A DNA stretch of 64,000 bases from Blasia pusilla (GCA_050084515.1 CM114273.1:39494001-39558000); one strand, 5' to 3'. Shown: positions 1 through 13,043, counted from the stretch's first letter. The notes: generated by a model not told the origin, from the sequence alone. A program made the numbers and translations.

Positions 1-1520
1 TTGAACATAAAGGTCAGCTTTTAGGAACTCTTGTAGCAAATAATTCCACGATTGTACCAATTTTGGGACTCCAATGTCATTTAGACCATAACACCATATT
101 TTGTAACAGCAAGGAATGATATGTAAAATTTTAAGCAGGAATCCTACACTCTACCATTTTGAACATATTTTTCAAAAGTAGTACTCCATTCACTATCTCT
201 ATGATATTTTCTCCAAATGTCCATCTCACTTTCTCTACATATTTTCTTGGCATGTATTCTAAAATTCCAGAGTGTTATCTTACATCTTACGTAGAGTAGA
301 GTTTTTCTCATGCTAAGTTTTGTTCAGAAATATACTACAATAGATGAATTTATTTATTATATTGCTTCTTTCTATCATCATTGCTTTCAATTTATCATTT
401 CACTCAGATCTATATTAGGCATTATTACTTAGTAATTGACTTTGTACTCTATATATCATTGCTCTTCAACAACAACATTACAACCTCTATTATTTTAGTT
501 TATTGATATAGCTATACACCATGTTTCCAAATCCTTAGCCATCATACAATCAAACTCAGTCTTCATCAATCCAAATGCAAAGTTCATTCCAAATAACAAT
601 AACTCGGATTCCACATCCAACATAAAATTCATCCATCCTATATCCTTATATTACTCCAAAAATTCATGTATACCCAATCTATACAATTATTAATTTGTGT
701 GACCTCTTCTCTATGTTAAACTTTGAATAATTGCCTAATATCATTTGGTTAACGCTTTTGTCTTTTTCCTAATGGACATACATAAGTTTCATTTAACTTT
801 TTTTTCACTTATGTCAAACATTATGGGCACTTATTAGAGAATCCTTATCACATGTTAGAACATACTCAAGCATCTATTGTTATCTTGGTAACAATATTGC
901 TAAGTGGTTGATGCAGAGTCTATGCAACATAGTACTAGTCTCATTTAAACAAAACATATCACTCACACATAACAAATTTATATTGTTAGTGGAGAGGATG
1001 TATGTGATTTTCAAAATCCTCTTCTATTGACATATCATCCTTTTAGCCAATAGGATCGCTCGATCTTTCGACCAATTATATCGCTCAGAATTAAATTAAG
1101 AGATTAAATCATTCAATTACATAATAACGATGGATATTTCAAAATTTCCAATCTAGATTATTATTGGAGAATGCCCTTTTCATTATTTTCAACTATCTCT
1201 CCTCTTGACATATGGCCCTCTCAACTAATAGGATCGTTCGCCCTCTCAACCATTAAGGTTACTTGATCTCTTAACCAAAAGGATCATTTGAAGCTGATTT
1301 GAGACATCATTCAACAATTTTAGGGGTTTTACATTGTATATCCACTTTATTATAAAATAAATCTCAAAGGAGGACAAAGAAAGGTAATAACATCTCAAAA
1401 GAGGAGTCAAAAAATGCATAAAAGAATGCAAAAAGAAAATGGCAACTAGCCAACGCAAATACCGACTCAACGAGCTATACGATTGATAGCTTGAAACAAA
1501 TTTGACAAGAACACGAGTGG
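1..1520. other. AT-rich DNA without recognised gene
   Basis: No convincing coding sequence is seen. Around 1155-1200 and 980-1060 there are phrases (ATTATTATTGGAGAATGCC; repeated TAGGATCG) resembling the left ends of the Helitron-like repeats seen later at 12.6-13.4 kb, so this is probably decayed non-autonomous transposon DNA. The boundaries cannot be drawn. Confidence 0.4.
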
Positions 1521-1699
1521 TTGGTCAGACGTGAATGGATGACGAGGCGAGCGACCTCCCACCACCTCCGCACGACGATGTATCAATGCCAAGGCTTGTG
1601 CACGTTGTAAGGCCACTGAGATGCATTTCCAAAAATAAGTAGTAACTACAGAGAGAGAAGACTACAGGAAGGGGCAAGGTGATGATTCTTGAGGGAGTG

Positions 1700-2197
1700 G
1701 TGAACACATGTTTTTAGGAAAGTATCAAAAGACACATGTAAATGACCAAATACTTCCATTGCAAAAGGAATAAATCCATCAGTCGTATGTCCTACAACAT
1801 AACTTAACTCCTTGATTCTTGCTGTAGTTTCGACCGCTAAACCTTTGGTATGTGCGGCTCAACACACCAAGTCAAAACGTGTTGGATCAACAACCACCAC
1901 ATCACCTAGTATCTAGAATCCACCTCAAGACATAACAAGATCCACTCTCCGACGAGATGTTGCTTGTGTGGTTGAAGGTAGGACATGGAGTTGCTCTTGC
2001 CCAATGGTGTATCTTGCAGTATGAGTCACCGATGCTACCGCCTCTCTAATGATATCATGTGTGGCTATTTTTTCTCCACCATATGCACATTGGAGAATAT
2101 GGATATCCTTGGCATCAATGGTATCCCCGCATACACAATTTGGCACACCTAACAGAGAAGGATGGGGAAGTCCAAGACGTAACCGCAAAGCTGTCAA
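1700..2197 (-). pseudogene. C-terminal zinc knuckle and endonuclease-like remnant, copy 1
   Basis: The frame ending at 1925 carries NCVCGD, then HILQC and ATHDIIRE, a CCHC-type knuckle followed by His-Asp. It ends in SRRRVDLVMS at a stop. Translation just beyond this stop resumes with GDVVVVDPTR and, further on, GFIPFAMEVFG. This spacing (knuckle, R..DL, DVVV.P, then a Glu-bearing helix) resembles the restriction-like PD-(D/E)xK endonuclease of R2-type retrotransposons. The assignment to that nuclease fold is an inference from motif order. Confidence 0.5.
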
Positions 2198-2874
2198 GAA
2201 TATATTTCAAGGAAGACAAAATGGAAGAATAAGAGGATTTTCAGTAAGCCACGCCCCCACTCCGATACCAGCACATGAACGCAGACGAGCTCGATGAGTG
2301 TCAGAGGATGCCTCGGAGAGAATACTGGAAAAGTTGATTTGATGCAGATTCTCGGAGATATGCTCTTGAAGTCGATCAAGCCCTTCCGTAATCAATTGAC
2401 TGAAAGGGGTAGAATTGCTTGTGTAGCAAGAGGAAGAAGAGATCGTGTTGGTCTCAGTTGTTGTTAACAAGTCCCCCTTCTCTACATGGGCGATATAATC
2501 CATCAAGATAGGTGTATCTCCTTGGAGAAACCTTGAAGCCATAATTGGTGCTACCAACGCCCAACTCCCCAAAAAGGCTGCAGGAGCAAATGCAACTGTG
2601 GAGGACAGTCCCACCCCTCCAAAAGAAATAGGTAAGATAGCTTGTCATGAAGAAAATACACCATCCTCTCCCTCAAAGGTATTCGGGCTAAGAAGTTGAC
2701 CAAAAGTTGCCAAGATAGAAGCATCAAAAGAGGCCAACCGATAGAAGAACCTTGAAGTGGGAGGACAAGTGCGAAGAAGGTAGGAAGGACATTGTAGAAA
2801 ACATTGGGAGAGAATCCCATAAGCCACTTGGGGATCCCCTAGATGAGGTAACAAATGAAGCCATTCCACGTCGT

Positions 2875-4011
2875 TCAAAAGGGCCTCATCCAAGAACTTT
2901 GAGACATATTTGATGAAGCCAATTGAGACCCCAAGAACCCTAACCCCTTCAATGTAGATGGGAAAATCAGGAGTAGATGGATGAATGTTGAGGGAAGGCA
3001 TGAAGGAGACCATAATCCACATTTACTAGGTTGGACTTTAAGGTTTAAGAAAGAGAGTTGCTCCACGAAATGGGTATAAGCAGGAACCACTTTAGAAGGA
3101 GGACCTATAATATAAGTATCATCAACAATAGAAGGGAAAAGAAAAGATGGAAATGCTTGCGCTGATGCTCGGAGGGCACGAAAGTGGGCAATGGCAAAGA
3201 GTGGGCCACCCATGGGATCACCTTGAAGTGTGTCACAAGCCGATCGTAGAATACTATATTTCCTGGAAGTAGCATGATGGGAATAGATAATGGACGTATC
3301 ATAGGCATAGAAGGAGCGAACAAATGGAATGAGGCTCGCAAGTGGTCCTCCTGCACAACGTAACTCCTCAAAGATGGCCGCACGAGAAGTTGAATTGAAT
3401 GCGTTAGCCACATCGACTTGAATTGCTACCCAATTTGGATGAATATCAAGAGTGGAGCGAATCCCATGCACCACAGCCTCACAAGCTCCTGTAGTTGTCA
3501 CTCCAAATTGATGAGGAAATAAGTGGGCACTAAAGTGATGACGAAATTGGAAGCATGGGGATCGACTAACCAAGCGGTATAAAACCTCTCCAATAGCCAA
3601 AGGGCGCACACCTGAAGGAGGCTTATCCATAGCCAACAAACGACAAGCCCCTAAGAGCCTAGAGATAAATAATGGGAGATAACCTGCCGCCATATGTGCA
3701 CACACCTTACATAGAGAGACAAAGCCACTTTCTAAATCTGGTAGGATAAAGCAATGGCAGAGATGCTCAAAAACCATCCCTGATAGCCCGTTTGCTGATA
3801 AGAAAGGAGTATGCAGAAAAGCCCTTGTGAAAACCTCCAAGTCAAGCTCCAAGTCAAGGTCCGTTGTATAGTCTTCCACAAAAGGTGGAGCATTGCCACT
3901 TGAAGGAGGGTGAAGAGCTTCTAAGAGAGCCACTGTTTCGGCACTTGGAACCGCCAGAGAAAGAGGATCCAATCTCCGAGCTACACGTGAAAACCCACCA
4001 ACCTGCCCCAA
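2875..4011 (-). pseudogene. Reverse transcriptase of non-LTR element copy 1
   Basis: This is a 378-codon open frame with the reverse transcriptase core. Recognisable blocks, in order, are VRPLAIGEVLYRLVS (fingers), QVDVANAFNSTSR (first catalytic Asp region), LQGDPMGGPLFA (the QG block), and IVDDTYII, the variant of the catalytic xxDD box. The frame is lost in the thumb. The remaining thumb and linker sequence continues in other frames at 2645-3022 (LGDPQVAYGILSQ) and 2207-2614 (AFLGSWALVAP). The matching element at 26.4-28.5 kb keeps all of these in one frame, so copy 1 has at least two frameshifts. It is not expected to be active. Confidence 0.8.
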
Positions 4012-4035
4012 ATGTAGACGTCATCGAAGGCGTTT

Positions 4036-4781
4036 TTATATTGATGGCCTCCCATTATTGGCATGTTGAGAGGGATAAGCCGCAGCTAAGGCCTCTACTC
4101 GAAGTACATGCTCATTCTGAAGATTCTCCCAATCCCCAGATATAAAGCGTTGAATACGTGTGGAGATTTCATGATGACCCGTTGCACCACCCCTTGGAGG
4201 GAGGACTAAATCCCATTGTGGGAAGAGGAATAGGAGATACCAAGCATTGATATCTATGGGATTACGTGCTAAAATTTCTAATGGGAAAAGCAAAGCTTGT
4301 TGGGTGATGGGGCGAAAAGCAATAGGAATGGAGTGTAGAGTCTAAGACGAGGAAGAACTGGATGGAAAGAGCAAAGGAGATCAATTTGGCTTAACCAGGT
4401 CCAAGTAGTTGTTGTGGGGAGTATAGTAGGAGGTGATATCGGGTTATGGATTGAAGGCCCATGCATGAATCGACAATACCGCTGATGTCTTTTGATCCCA
4501 ATAGGAGCAAACTCCTTATCGCAAGGTATGCAATGAACCTTTGGTACAAATGAAGAAGTAGAAGGGTTACAAGGAGAGGAGGTAGGAGTTGGGAGGTGCA
4601 AGAGGTGGTGATGGACGACGATGAGGGTTAAGTAGGTTGGGGAAGGAGGAGGAGGAAGAGGGGATATTCGGGTAGAATAGATGGGAGTTGGAAGCAAGGG
4701 CATAGATGAGATATGTGGGGATGGCAAAATAGAAGGATTCGGTAATAATGGATCAAGATTAGGCTCAATAGGACAAGACAA
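4036..4781 (-). pseudogene. Non-LTR element N-terminal zinc-finger region (broken)
   Basis: Two overlapping reading frames (4278-4781 and 4036-4293) carry the N-terminal part of the element protein. The first is rich in Pro, Leu and Thr and ends with a zinc finger of the form C-x2-C-x12-H-x4-C (HCIPCDKEF...HQRYC). The second holds WYLLFLFPQW followed by a Gly/Arg-rich stretch and GDWENLQ, a segment with a clear counterpart in copy 2 (SWYLLLLLPRW near 26262). The frame change between them is a frameshift lesion. N-terminal zinc fingers of this kind bind DNA in R2-like elements, but here the role is inferred from position only. Confidence 0.6.
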
Positions 4782-5104
4782 AGAAGATAGAAGAGGAGAA
4801 TACGGAAGAAATGTAGCGAGTGTAATGGGTGTATTAGCATCAGGAGGACAATGGCGAGATCTACAATGAGGAGGTGAACAAGGGGAGATGTTACGGCTGT
4901 AGGAGGGCGTGTAAAACCAAATAAGCGAGTAGATGGAGAATCCAACTCCATCTCTGATGACATAGAAGCAAAGGTAGGCAAGTCATCGAAGACAAGGGAA
5001 TACATATGAAACATGGTTTGGAGAAAGCATGAGGATAACGAGAAAAACAAAAGTAGTGGAATCCGTCCAAAAGAAATTTTGATGGAGAGAAGAAGATTAG
5101 GCAA

Positions 5105-7450
5105 TACCGAATTTATGATTGAAAGTTACTATAAGAAAAATATAAAAAGCAATTGAAAAGGAAAAGTGAGGTGGCTCAAGAATATGAATTTCTAATGTCC
5201 TTAAGGAGATGACAAACGTATGTAGGGGCAAAACAATAAGGTAAAGAGTTGAAAGAACAAGGAAGACTTTTGGGAAGAATTGACCTAAAACAAACCCGTA
5301 CTAAAAAATAGGCGCCTATGGAGAAGGAAGAAAAACTAGAAAACCTAATTGATATGAAAAGAACGAGCTCATCAAGACGATCGAAACAAGCCCAAACACG
5401 TCCAAAACCGACACTCCAGAAGAAAGTTATGAAAGAAATTAGAAACACCAAAAAAGAGGATATGAGGAGTATGTGAGCCACCCACCAATGATTTTTATGA
5501 GGGAATGAGCTCGTAATGTTCGGCCCAACCCGTATCAAAAGATCCCGAAAAGCAAGAGGAATCCCTTAAACTGATGGTAACCCGATATCACTCTCTAAGG
5601 AGAGCACTATGTGTGAAATTACGTATAGGAATCTATGAGCACATTTAGGAGAGAAGGAGGTCCACATATCCCAAGAACATTGGAAAACTCAATCTTAAGT
5701 GAAAAAAAACCCCCAAAGTTCAAGCTTGAGAAGATGAACACATTGGACTTTAGATTGAAAAGATTGGATCACCATGAAAATAATTACAAGCAAAATTCTA
5801 GACATCCCTCCATCTTGTAAGCCATAATTCTCCTCCTCCCTAGTCCCTCCATAGTTTTAGATTCACCACCACCAAATTCATTTTCAAATTCCACCATCCC
5901 AAATTCAAATTTTGGGAAAAAGCATATCCAATAATAGTACAAATTCAATGCAATTAATTAAGTGAGTAGTGCATGATAGGGGCATCCACTACATTCATTA
6001 TTATTCCATAAAGACTTCAAATATCCAACCACTTTTTTTCTAGACTATAGACCTAGAATAGACAATGGTTATTACTTTCATGCAATAAAATATGTCTTTA
6101 TTTGAAGCCGGAATGGAGGAGGAGATTAGTTTCTAAAATGAAAATAAATTACATCCTAAATGTGGTGGACACTTTTGAAAGTTGGCCAAGTAGACGTGCT
6201 CGACTCCGGGTAGTCCCCAGTTGATGATGCCACACTTGCTATCGTGTTTAGATTTCCATGACTTCTTTCATAAACCATTCCACAACTCAAAAAGTTTCAC
6301 GACTTTACTATACAATGACGAGCATCTCCAACAAAAATAAATGCTGTTGGGTTGGGGAATATCTCTACCCTAAACGTTTTTCACCCACACTTTCGTCTTT
6401 CGTGCACCACCTTTCACCAACTAGTTCTCCTTATTTACGAGGCCGCACACTTGTGGGAAATCGTAGAAATGAAAAATGGCCGCACACTTGCTTTGGAATT
6501 GCCGAGGTGGAGTTATGCTCGAGGACAATTCCAAGAGCTCCAACAGAAATTAGTGGATTCCGCGTTAAATAGGGCACGGGAAGACGCTTAATAGACTCTG
6601 TGTCGGTAACTGAGGTGAGGTGAGACAGTCGTGGGAAGTAGAATCGACGTGGGTTTCTCCGAGCTCCCATGAAGTTCCGTCGACGGTCAATCGGCGCCGT
6701 CACCGATATTTTGGGGTTTGTGCGCTCTCGACTTTATGCCTTGTTCGTTTGTCTTCTCTTTCGTCCGTCCCTACCCTGAGGCTCCACTGCGCGATCCCCT
6801 GCTGGCGATGGAGGACGAGCCATAGAGCGGCCGTTGCGGAGTGTATATAATCCCGGCGGACTTCGATGCTTTGGTTTGGGCATTGCGCTGGCGTCGCGGT
6901 CGACAGCGTGCGGTTGTGAAATGTGCTCGGTTTCCGTGGCGCATGACTGTGCGAGAGCTGGTCGGAGAATTTGGAGATGGCCGCGAAGAGATGAAGAATG
7001 ATTGAAAGGGGGAGATGGAGTGGAGAGGAAGGAGCGGCGAGAGGGGGAGAGAAGGAGAAGAAGATTACCACTTTCTCACGGGTGTTCGCTGACGGGGATG
7101 GCGAAGGGGAAGCTTTAATTTGTCTCCGGATTTCAATGACGGCGTCCTTTTTTTTCTTTCGACCGATGTAGGAAAAAAAAAGCTTGTAATACTGTGCGGT
7201 GTAATAGGAGGTGTGGTTCTCCGGAATAGATAGCTGGAGTCTGACAGGAGAAGAGGGTAGTAGAATGACTGTAGGTGAGTGACATCTATGTCGCGGAGTG
7301 ACGTGAATGCAGCTGTAAGCTCGCAGGGGGGGGGGAGAGTTGCTGCAAAGCGACAAGTTGCACGGCTTCTCTCTGTGCCGCAGGTACTCGTTCTACAAGT
7401 TTTGCAGCTAATAGGGATGCAAGATATGGGGGAACATTGAGCGCGACTGA
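5105..7450. other. Intergenic region upstream of the DUF3755-type gene
   Basis: No gene is recognised. The first part (5.1-6.3 kb) is AT-rich. From about 6.6 kb the base composition changes to GC-rich with purine runs, as expected of the promoter and 5' untranslated region of the gene starting at 7451. Long open frames on the minus strand here (for example 6700-7356) are low in complexity and read as shadows. No TATA box could be fixed with confidence. Confidence 0.4.
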
Positions 7451-10400
7451 ATGGCCCGCTCGGAGATGGCGGTTGCTGGTGGAAACAACTCTAACCCGAG
7501 TCCGACTGCACCTCAGACAGCCGCCGGTTCACCTAGTGTCAATGGGAATCAAAGCCCAATTTATAACAGTAGTGTGCATGGAAGTTCAAGCCAGTCAACC
7601 ACGAATACAATGAAAAGTGGGAGCAATGGTATCAGTCGATTAAATGGTGCCGCAGCCAACGGGACCAACAACATCAACAGTAGCAACGATGCCGCAGCCG
7701 CAGCCCCAGCCCCAGTTCTGCACCTGCAATTATTGCATGATCCAGGGATTACACCCGACTGGACTGCTGAGGAGCAGTCGATTCTCGACGACGGACTCAA
7801 CAAGTGAGTCGTGAATAAACCTGAGCTCTTGGTCTCTGCGTACCTGATAGATGAACGCTGTCATACGTCTGGGACTGTCTCTGCAAATGGAGTACTCGAG
7901 GCAGTGGAATTAGTCAGAGAAACGAGGATTGACTACTGCGAAAACTCTCTTTCTGATGGGCGTACTCGTTCCACCAGGTTTTCGTAAGTAATCTCAGCAT
8001 TTGAGTCCGACGAACCGGTTGAGTACGTCCACGGGTCTATGGAGAAAGTTAGTTTTCATGTCCGATCTGCTTGGTCCAGATTATCCATCGAAACTTCATT
8101 TGCGGAACAGTGGACGGCTTCTGAAGCCTCGCTTCGTTAGTCTAATCTTTGGAATAAGTGTGGACGCATGAGCATGATCGTTGGAGTGTGTCCCAAAGTT
8201 ATTTCTCGAACAGAGAAACCCTTTGTTGTTTCTCTGTTTCTCTGAGACTCTGTAGTGTGCCTTCTTACGATCCCGGGCACGAGAGGGATAGTAGGTTGTT
8301 AGTTTTGAGTGGGGAACAATCAAAACCACCAGCCATTGTGTGCCATGGGTGATGATCTTGATTGTTCCCCACTCTAGATTAACAACCTAAGCATGCTAAA
8401 GTAGTTGGTACAATGAAGTAGAAGGTTTAATGTCTTAAAGTACATTGAACGTCTTGGGGACTCTTCTCCACTCTGAATGGGTGCATGATTGATGGTCGGA
8501 CCTATAGTTATCTTCCTCTGCGGCTTTCTCTTTCCCATCAGTCTTGAAGCAGGTGGATCAAATGACTACCTCAATCAGAAGCCTGTAAGTACATTCGGTA
8601 TGTCTACTTTCTGTCGTAGGGTGTCGACTTCAGACATCTCCAACACGCGGGACCGTTCTGTACCAATCTCTGTCCTAGTCCACTGTATCATGAAGAACAA
8701 ATTTAAGATTAATATGACGTCCGAGTTACTTGCAGAGCTTTAATTCTTTGCAGCAAATGAAGCAGAGTTGAGAGTACATTTTCCTGTCATCTGGTGACTT
8801 ACACCTCTTAATGCTGTAGAATTCTACTTGTTCATGGCTACAAATGGAACAGAGTTTTCCTGAATTGTAGCTGTGTCTCATGCACCGAATGTTCACGTCT
8901 GATCGATCTGGCACTGCTGGCAGGTTTGCGGCTGAAGCTACAAATTTGACCAAATATATCAAGATAGCAAACTTATTACCGGAGAAGACTGTGCGGGATG
9001 TTGCCATGCGATGTAGATGGATGACGGTATCTCCTCTCCTGTCCACTGCTCTTTTCTGAAGCCTTATAATAAGAGTGAAAGGTAGAAGTCTTGTTTCTGT
9101 AGGAATAGAACCCTAAATGCTTTTGTTCTTGCTCTTAGTAGAGCCTGGCATAGGCTTTACCGGGAGAGATTTTCTTCCCCATGTGGAGTGTGCAGAAGCT
9201 GTATCATGCCTCCCTCGAATAGTGAAAGATATGGCGTCTCTGAATTGGCTCTTTGTGTCAAGTCTAATACATAGTTTACCCAAGCAGAAGAAGGAAATTG
9301 GCAAGAGGCGAAAGCCAGAGGACCAAAATGCGAGCAAGAAGAACAAGGATAAGAAGGTAAGAGAAGTGCACTCTACTTATGAGATATCCTCTCTACAGCT
9401 ATGGGCTGTGATGTTTTTTTTCCCCTGGATGCCCTGATGGTGGTTAAGAATATGTTTGTCCTCTTGCAATTGTCTTAACCTTCAGTCTGCTACTATGCGG
9501 TGGTTTATTGATTGCAGTAAATTTGCTTTGTAAGTGGTCTGTAAGAGGATTATGCCTTCTCAGTTAAGCTGAGTAGTTATTTCAATATCATGGTAGTGTC
9601 GGGACCTGCACAGTTATCTTCTGTTCTCCTGAGTGTTGTGACTGTTTGCTTCTTTGAAATAAGCAGGATAAATCTGACTCAGGGGCCGCCAAGGCTTCTC
9701 CAAGTTATTTGAGAACTGGGATGCCCGGTTACAATTCTCCTGCACCTCCAGTTGATAATGATGATGGTATCTCCAATGAAGGTAAATTGCCAACTCATAT
9801 AATACACTGGAGATTTTAGATGTACTGTTGTTCCTAGTGACGTATTGTCACCATGCAATCCAAAGTCTTAAGGCTCCTCTCATGAGGGGCTTGGAGTAAT
9901 TATTGTCTCTGGTCTACTGAAATCTGCATCTTCTACAACTTCTTGCAGTAATCTCAGTTACATTTTGGGCAATCACTTGGTCGATAACCGGTCTTTTGGT
10001 CCCATGGCAGCAATAGGTGGAACAACTGGGCAGCTCCTGGAGCAGAATTCACAGGTCATTTTGCAAATTAGGGCAAATCTTGCAGCGTGCAAGGTATATC
10101 CATGTTACTTTACTGCAATTTGTAGTTGTATCATTCAAAGATAGATCAAAGATAGTTTAAAGATCTTTGCCAGTTGAAGCCTGAACATCTTTGACTGATT
10201 ATATAATGTGGAGATTGCAATTTGAACTCCTGTCCAAGCACCTGATACCTGGTTGCCATTTTCAGATACAAGAGAACACTGATCTTCTCGTGAGGTTCAG
10301 GGACAACATTTTTGCTATTCAGAACGGGTCAGTTTTTCTTTTTGCCCACATTGTGCAAAGGTCTTTTTTCATCTGAAGTGAACTTTCATTTTGGTCAGGT

Positions 10401-11007
10401 CCATGTCAAAACAAACGACCGAGTTTCCAGAAAACATAGTTGGAATATTTGATTGTGATGTGGGGCGGAAGAGAATTATTTCACCTTGGATGAGTGTCTT
10501 CTTCTGGGAATATTTTTTATCCTTCCTTTCCTTTCACCACTCCTCTCTCTATATCACAGTCTTGCTTGTTTTGTCTCAAAAATTCAATTCCTTTTGATTT
10601 GTTTGAGCACCTGGAAGGATTTCAGTTGTGTAGTCTTTGTGTGACTGGGTATTCTCATGATGTTTGTCAAGCCATGTGCTATGTTTTCTTGTCTGCTCCT
10701 AGAGCATGGGACCACAAGCAGAGTACCACTTAATGGATTTATAATAGTGCCGTTTTCAATTTGAAGGATGCTACATTGTGGCATCGGTTTGATGATGGTT
10801 ATGCCCTAATTGTGAGCTAGTGAGCTTGGACTGTTGAAGTAGTGAAGAAACATAATCCTACCAATGGTTGGTTTGTTTTGCAGGATGACGAACATGCCAG
10901 GCATTATGAGTCAAATGCCACCCCTTCCTGTGAAACTAAATTCAGAGCTGGCAGATACAATACTTCCGAAACCTTTGCCCCAAGCATCCTCTCCTGCACA
11001 ATCTTGA
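7451..11007 (+). CDS. SANT/Myb-like and DUF3755 domain plant protein
   Basis: The gene has seven exons: 7451-7803, 8924-9026, 9288-9356, 9667-9781, 10011-10093, 10266-10327 and 10884-11007. All have GT-AG boundaries and compatible phases, giving 302 residues. The N-terminus is low in complexity (Ser, Asn, Ala). Residues ~103-152 form a SANT/Myb-like unit: PDWTAEEQ, then KTVRDVAMRCRWM. A basic stretch follows (KRRKPEDQ). The C-terminus matches the plant DUF3755 family: GGTTGQLLEQN, then IRANLAAC, then NMPGIMSQMPPLPVK. Proteins with this arrangement are conserved across land plants and are presumed nuclear, but no biochemical function is established as far as I know. The first ATG in frame is used as start. 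No lesion is seen, so the gene looks intact. Intron 1 is long (1.1 kb) and holds a foldback repeat. Confidence 0.85.
8294..8387. repeat. Foldback (inverted) repeat in intron 1
   Basis: Arms of about 30 bp at 8294-8323 and 8358-8387 are inverted copies of each other with three to four mismatches, centred on GAGTGGGGAACAATCAA. They are separated by 34 bp. It could be a small foldback element or a local inverted duplication in the first intron of the DUF3755-type gene. Confidence 0.7.
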
Positions 11008-12640
11008 GAAGGGTTGATGTGGGAGGCTTGAAAGTTTCTCTTCTATAAACGTCTCTGTAGATTACTTTCTTATGTTCAAATGGGGTGCCAAGTGTAGAAC
11101 GTCAGTCTCAAAGTGAACCTTGACCCTGCATAGCTTGTCGCATATCCCGTCATTTCTGGAAGCCTGAAGAAGGTCTAGTTCTACCATCCCTAGAGCAATT
11201 GTTTATAGATCATTACAAAACGCCCGTAAATTGACAAATATCTTCCGACATCTTGCGGGTTAATAGGGTTGGGTTGTCCTTGCATGGACTGTTGAAAGCT
11301 TCAGAGGTGTTGTGCGGCAGACAGTAATGCCTATTAGGTTCCTCGGACAACCAATGCAGTGGAGTTTACTGCTCTTTACACTAGGGACGGTTAGGGGTTT
11401 GGATGGGTTAGGGAAAAATTATAGGTAATGAAGTGCCGGTAAGAGTACCCCCCGTGTTATCACACTTTAAGTGGAAGGTTTCTTGGAGCTTGCATCCTCT
11501 GGAAGGAAAGCCAGGAAGCTCCTGATCCAATCTCTTAGTCATGAATTTTTCCAGAAGCGATGATCCAGAGGGGGACACAACGATCCAAGATGCCGCGAAG
11601 TCCACTTAAAAGCCAGAGGGGGGACACAACTATCCAAGAAGTCCACTTATAAGTGGACTTGCGGAATGTATAGATGAATACGGTTATGGAGAGCAAGATA
11701 CACGGCCCACGATTACTACCCATGTGCCCCTGTATCAGAGATGCTTCAAGTACAGTTTCGATGTATTGGTTTGTCAAGCGGTAGTCAGGGTTTATCACCC
11801 CCTCATCGCTCTTATATAGTCGTAAACGAAAATTTCTGAATTGGAAGAAATCATGCATAACTCACACCATGTGGATTTTCATTAATGGGTGGAGATCGAT
11901 CTTCTTTTTTGTGTTTCAATTCCTGAATTTTGTGCCCGACACTGATGGGGAGCCCAGACAAGAACTCATGTAAACAGGAGCAATCTTCTGTGTGATTACA
12001 CAGAAAATAGCTCCTATCGCATGTTCTCGTTGGAACTCCACCATGCTTGTACCGGAACCAAATTGAGCTTGAACATGGTCGTGGAGCGCTCTGACACCAG
12101 CGCTAGAGCGAATGGTCTTCGAGTATGATCATTCATTCGATCGGCCCGGCCCCCGTAGTGTATCCGTGATTCAGTCGGTAGCGTTGGCGGGACTTGGTCA
12201 TCGATAGCCGTGCTCCTTTCTCCCCTTTTCTTAAAAGTCCTTTATACGTATCTGGCCAAGCGCAGTGAGGCTACACGATTCAATGGAGCAACAAAATATA
12301 CCAACCCATGTGTTATGCTCGACGGCAGGGCCACCGGAAAACAGAATCGCAGCCACTCGAGTAAATCTTGCCACCACTTCAACACTAAGTTTTGAAGACA
12401 TTTAAGGTACCAAACTTTTAGCGTGCTGCATGACAGACCTTTAGCGTACGAAATCTGTGGTCTACTTGAGCGTCTCACAAATGTTCCGTAGGGTAGTTCT
12501 CTACATGGACGTCCGCAGGTGCGGGGTGGGTTTATGCTCATCTCTTATTCTCTTACGGTCGGACTCCAACTCAAATTCCGAAATCTGTCAATATGGAAAT
12601 CGTCCTTGTTTTTTTTTTTTCTTAAAACCCTAGTCTACCT
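11008..12640. other. 3' untranslated region and spacer, no further gene seen
   Basis: The first few hundred bases after the stop at 11007 are probably the 3' untranslated region. Beyond that I see no coding sequence. Around 11560-11660 a phrase containing GGGGGACACAAC and ATCCAAGA is present twice, and a perfect palindrome ends the second copy (listed separately). Confidence 0.4.
11639..11660. repeat. Perfect 22 bp palindrome
   Basis: The bases AAGTCCACTTA are followed directly by their exact reverse complement. A half copy (AAGTCCACTTA) lies about 40 bp upstream at about 11599. Function unknown. Confidence 0.7.
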
Positions 12641-13043
12641 TCCCCAATAATTATATTAAAATTTACTTGTTGACAATGTACCTTTCCATGAAATAAATTT
12701 AAAATTAGAATTTTCAAATAATATATATTATTGTGGGAGAATGTTTTTTTGATTTGCAAATATTTATCAATTGGACATGTGATAATTGGACAACAAGAAA
12801 ATATTTCACATGTTATGAACCATTAAAAAAATATTTTAGATTATTATGGGGAGTGTTTTTTTGATTTGTAAATCTCTCTCTGTTTGACATGTGGCAATTG
12901 GGCAGAAAAAAAGTATGTTTCATATGCTACGGGCAATAAGAAAAAAATTTGAATTTATGTGCAGTTTTATTGATCTCTTCCTTTCATGGACTATGTATTT
13001 ATTAAATAGATTGCAGAGAGATAATTCTATCATTATCATACCA
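12640..13043. mobile_element. Fragments of Helitron-like repeats
   Basis: Two partial copies (near 12730 and 12840) share the left-end phrase ATTATTGTGGGAGAATG or ATTATGGGGAGTG, followed by TTTTTTTGATTTGTAAAT and GACATGTGGCAATTGG. This is also the left part of the complete copies at 13044 and 23816. Right ends are missing, so these are truncated insertions. Confidence 0.5.

Larger units (their letters stand above)
1560..4790 (-). mobile_element. Decayed non-LTR retrotransposon, copy 1
   Basis: On the minus strand the order is: a proline-rich N-terminus with a C2HC zinc finger (about 4520-4560), a segment around WYLLFLFPQW (about 4240), a reverse transcriptase (2875-4011), a thumb and linker region (about 2200-2820), a Cys-x-Cys...His...Cys knuckle (about 2080-2140), and an endonuclease-like tail (about 1700-1930). 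The same order and matching motifs occur in the element at 25.8-29.0 kb, which shows that the pieces belong together. Several frameshifts and stops separate them, so this copy is dead. No target-site duplication or poly-A tail could be recognised, so the limits are approximate. Confidence 0.75.

Noticed and set aside
6700-7356. 218-codon open frame on the minus strand upstream of the DUF3755-type gene
   Set aside because: Low-complexity Ser/Pro/Arg composition with no motif; it lies in the GC-rich 5' region of the neighbouring gene and reads as a shadow.
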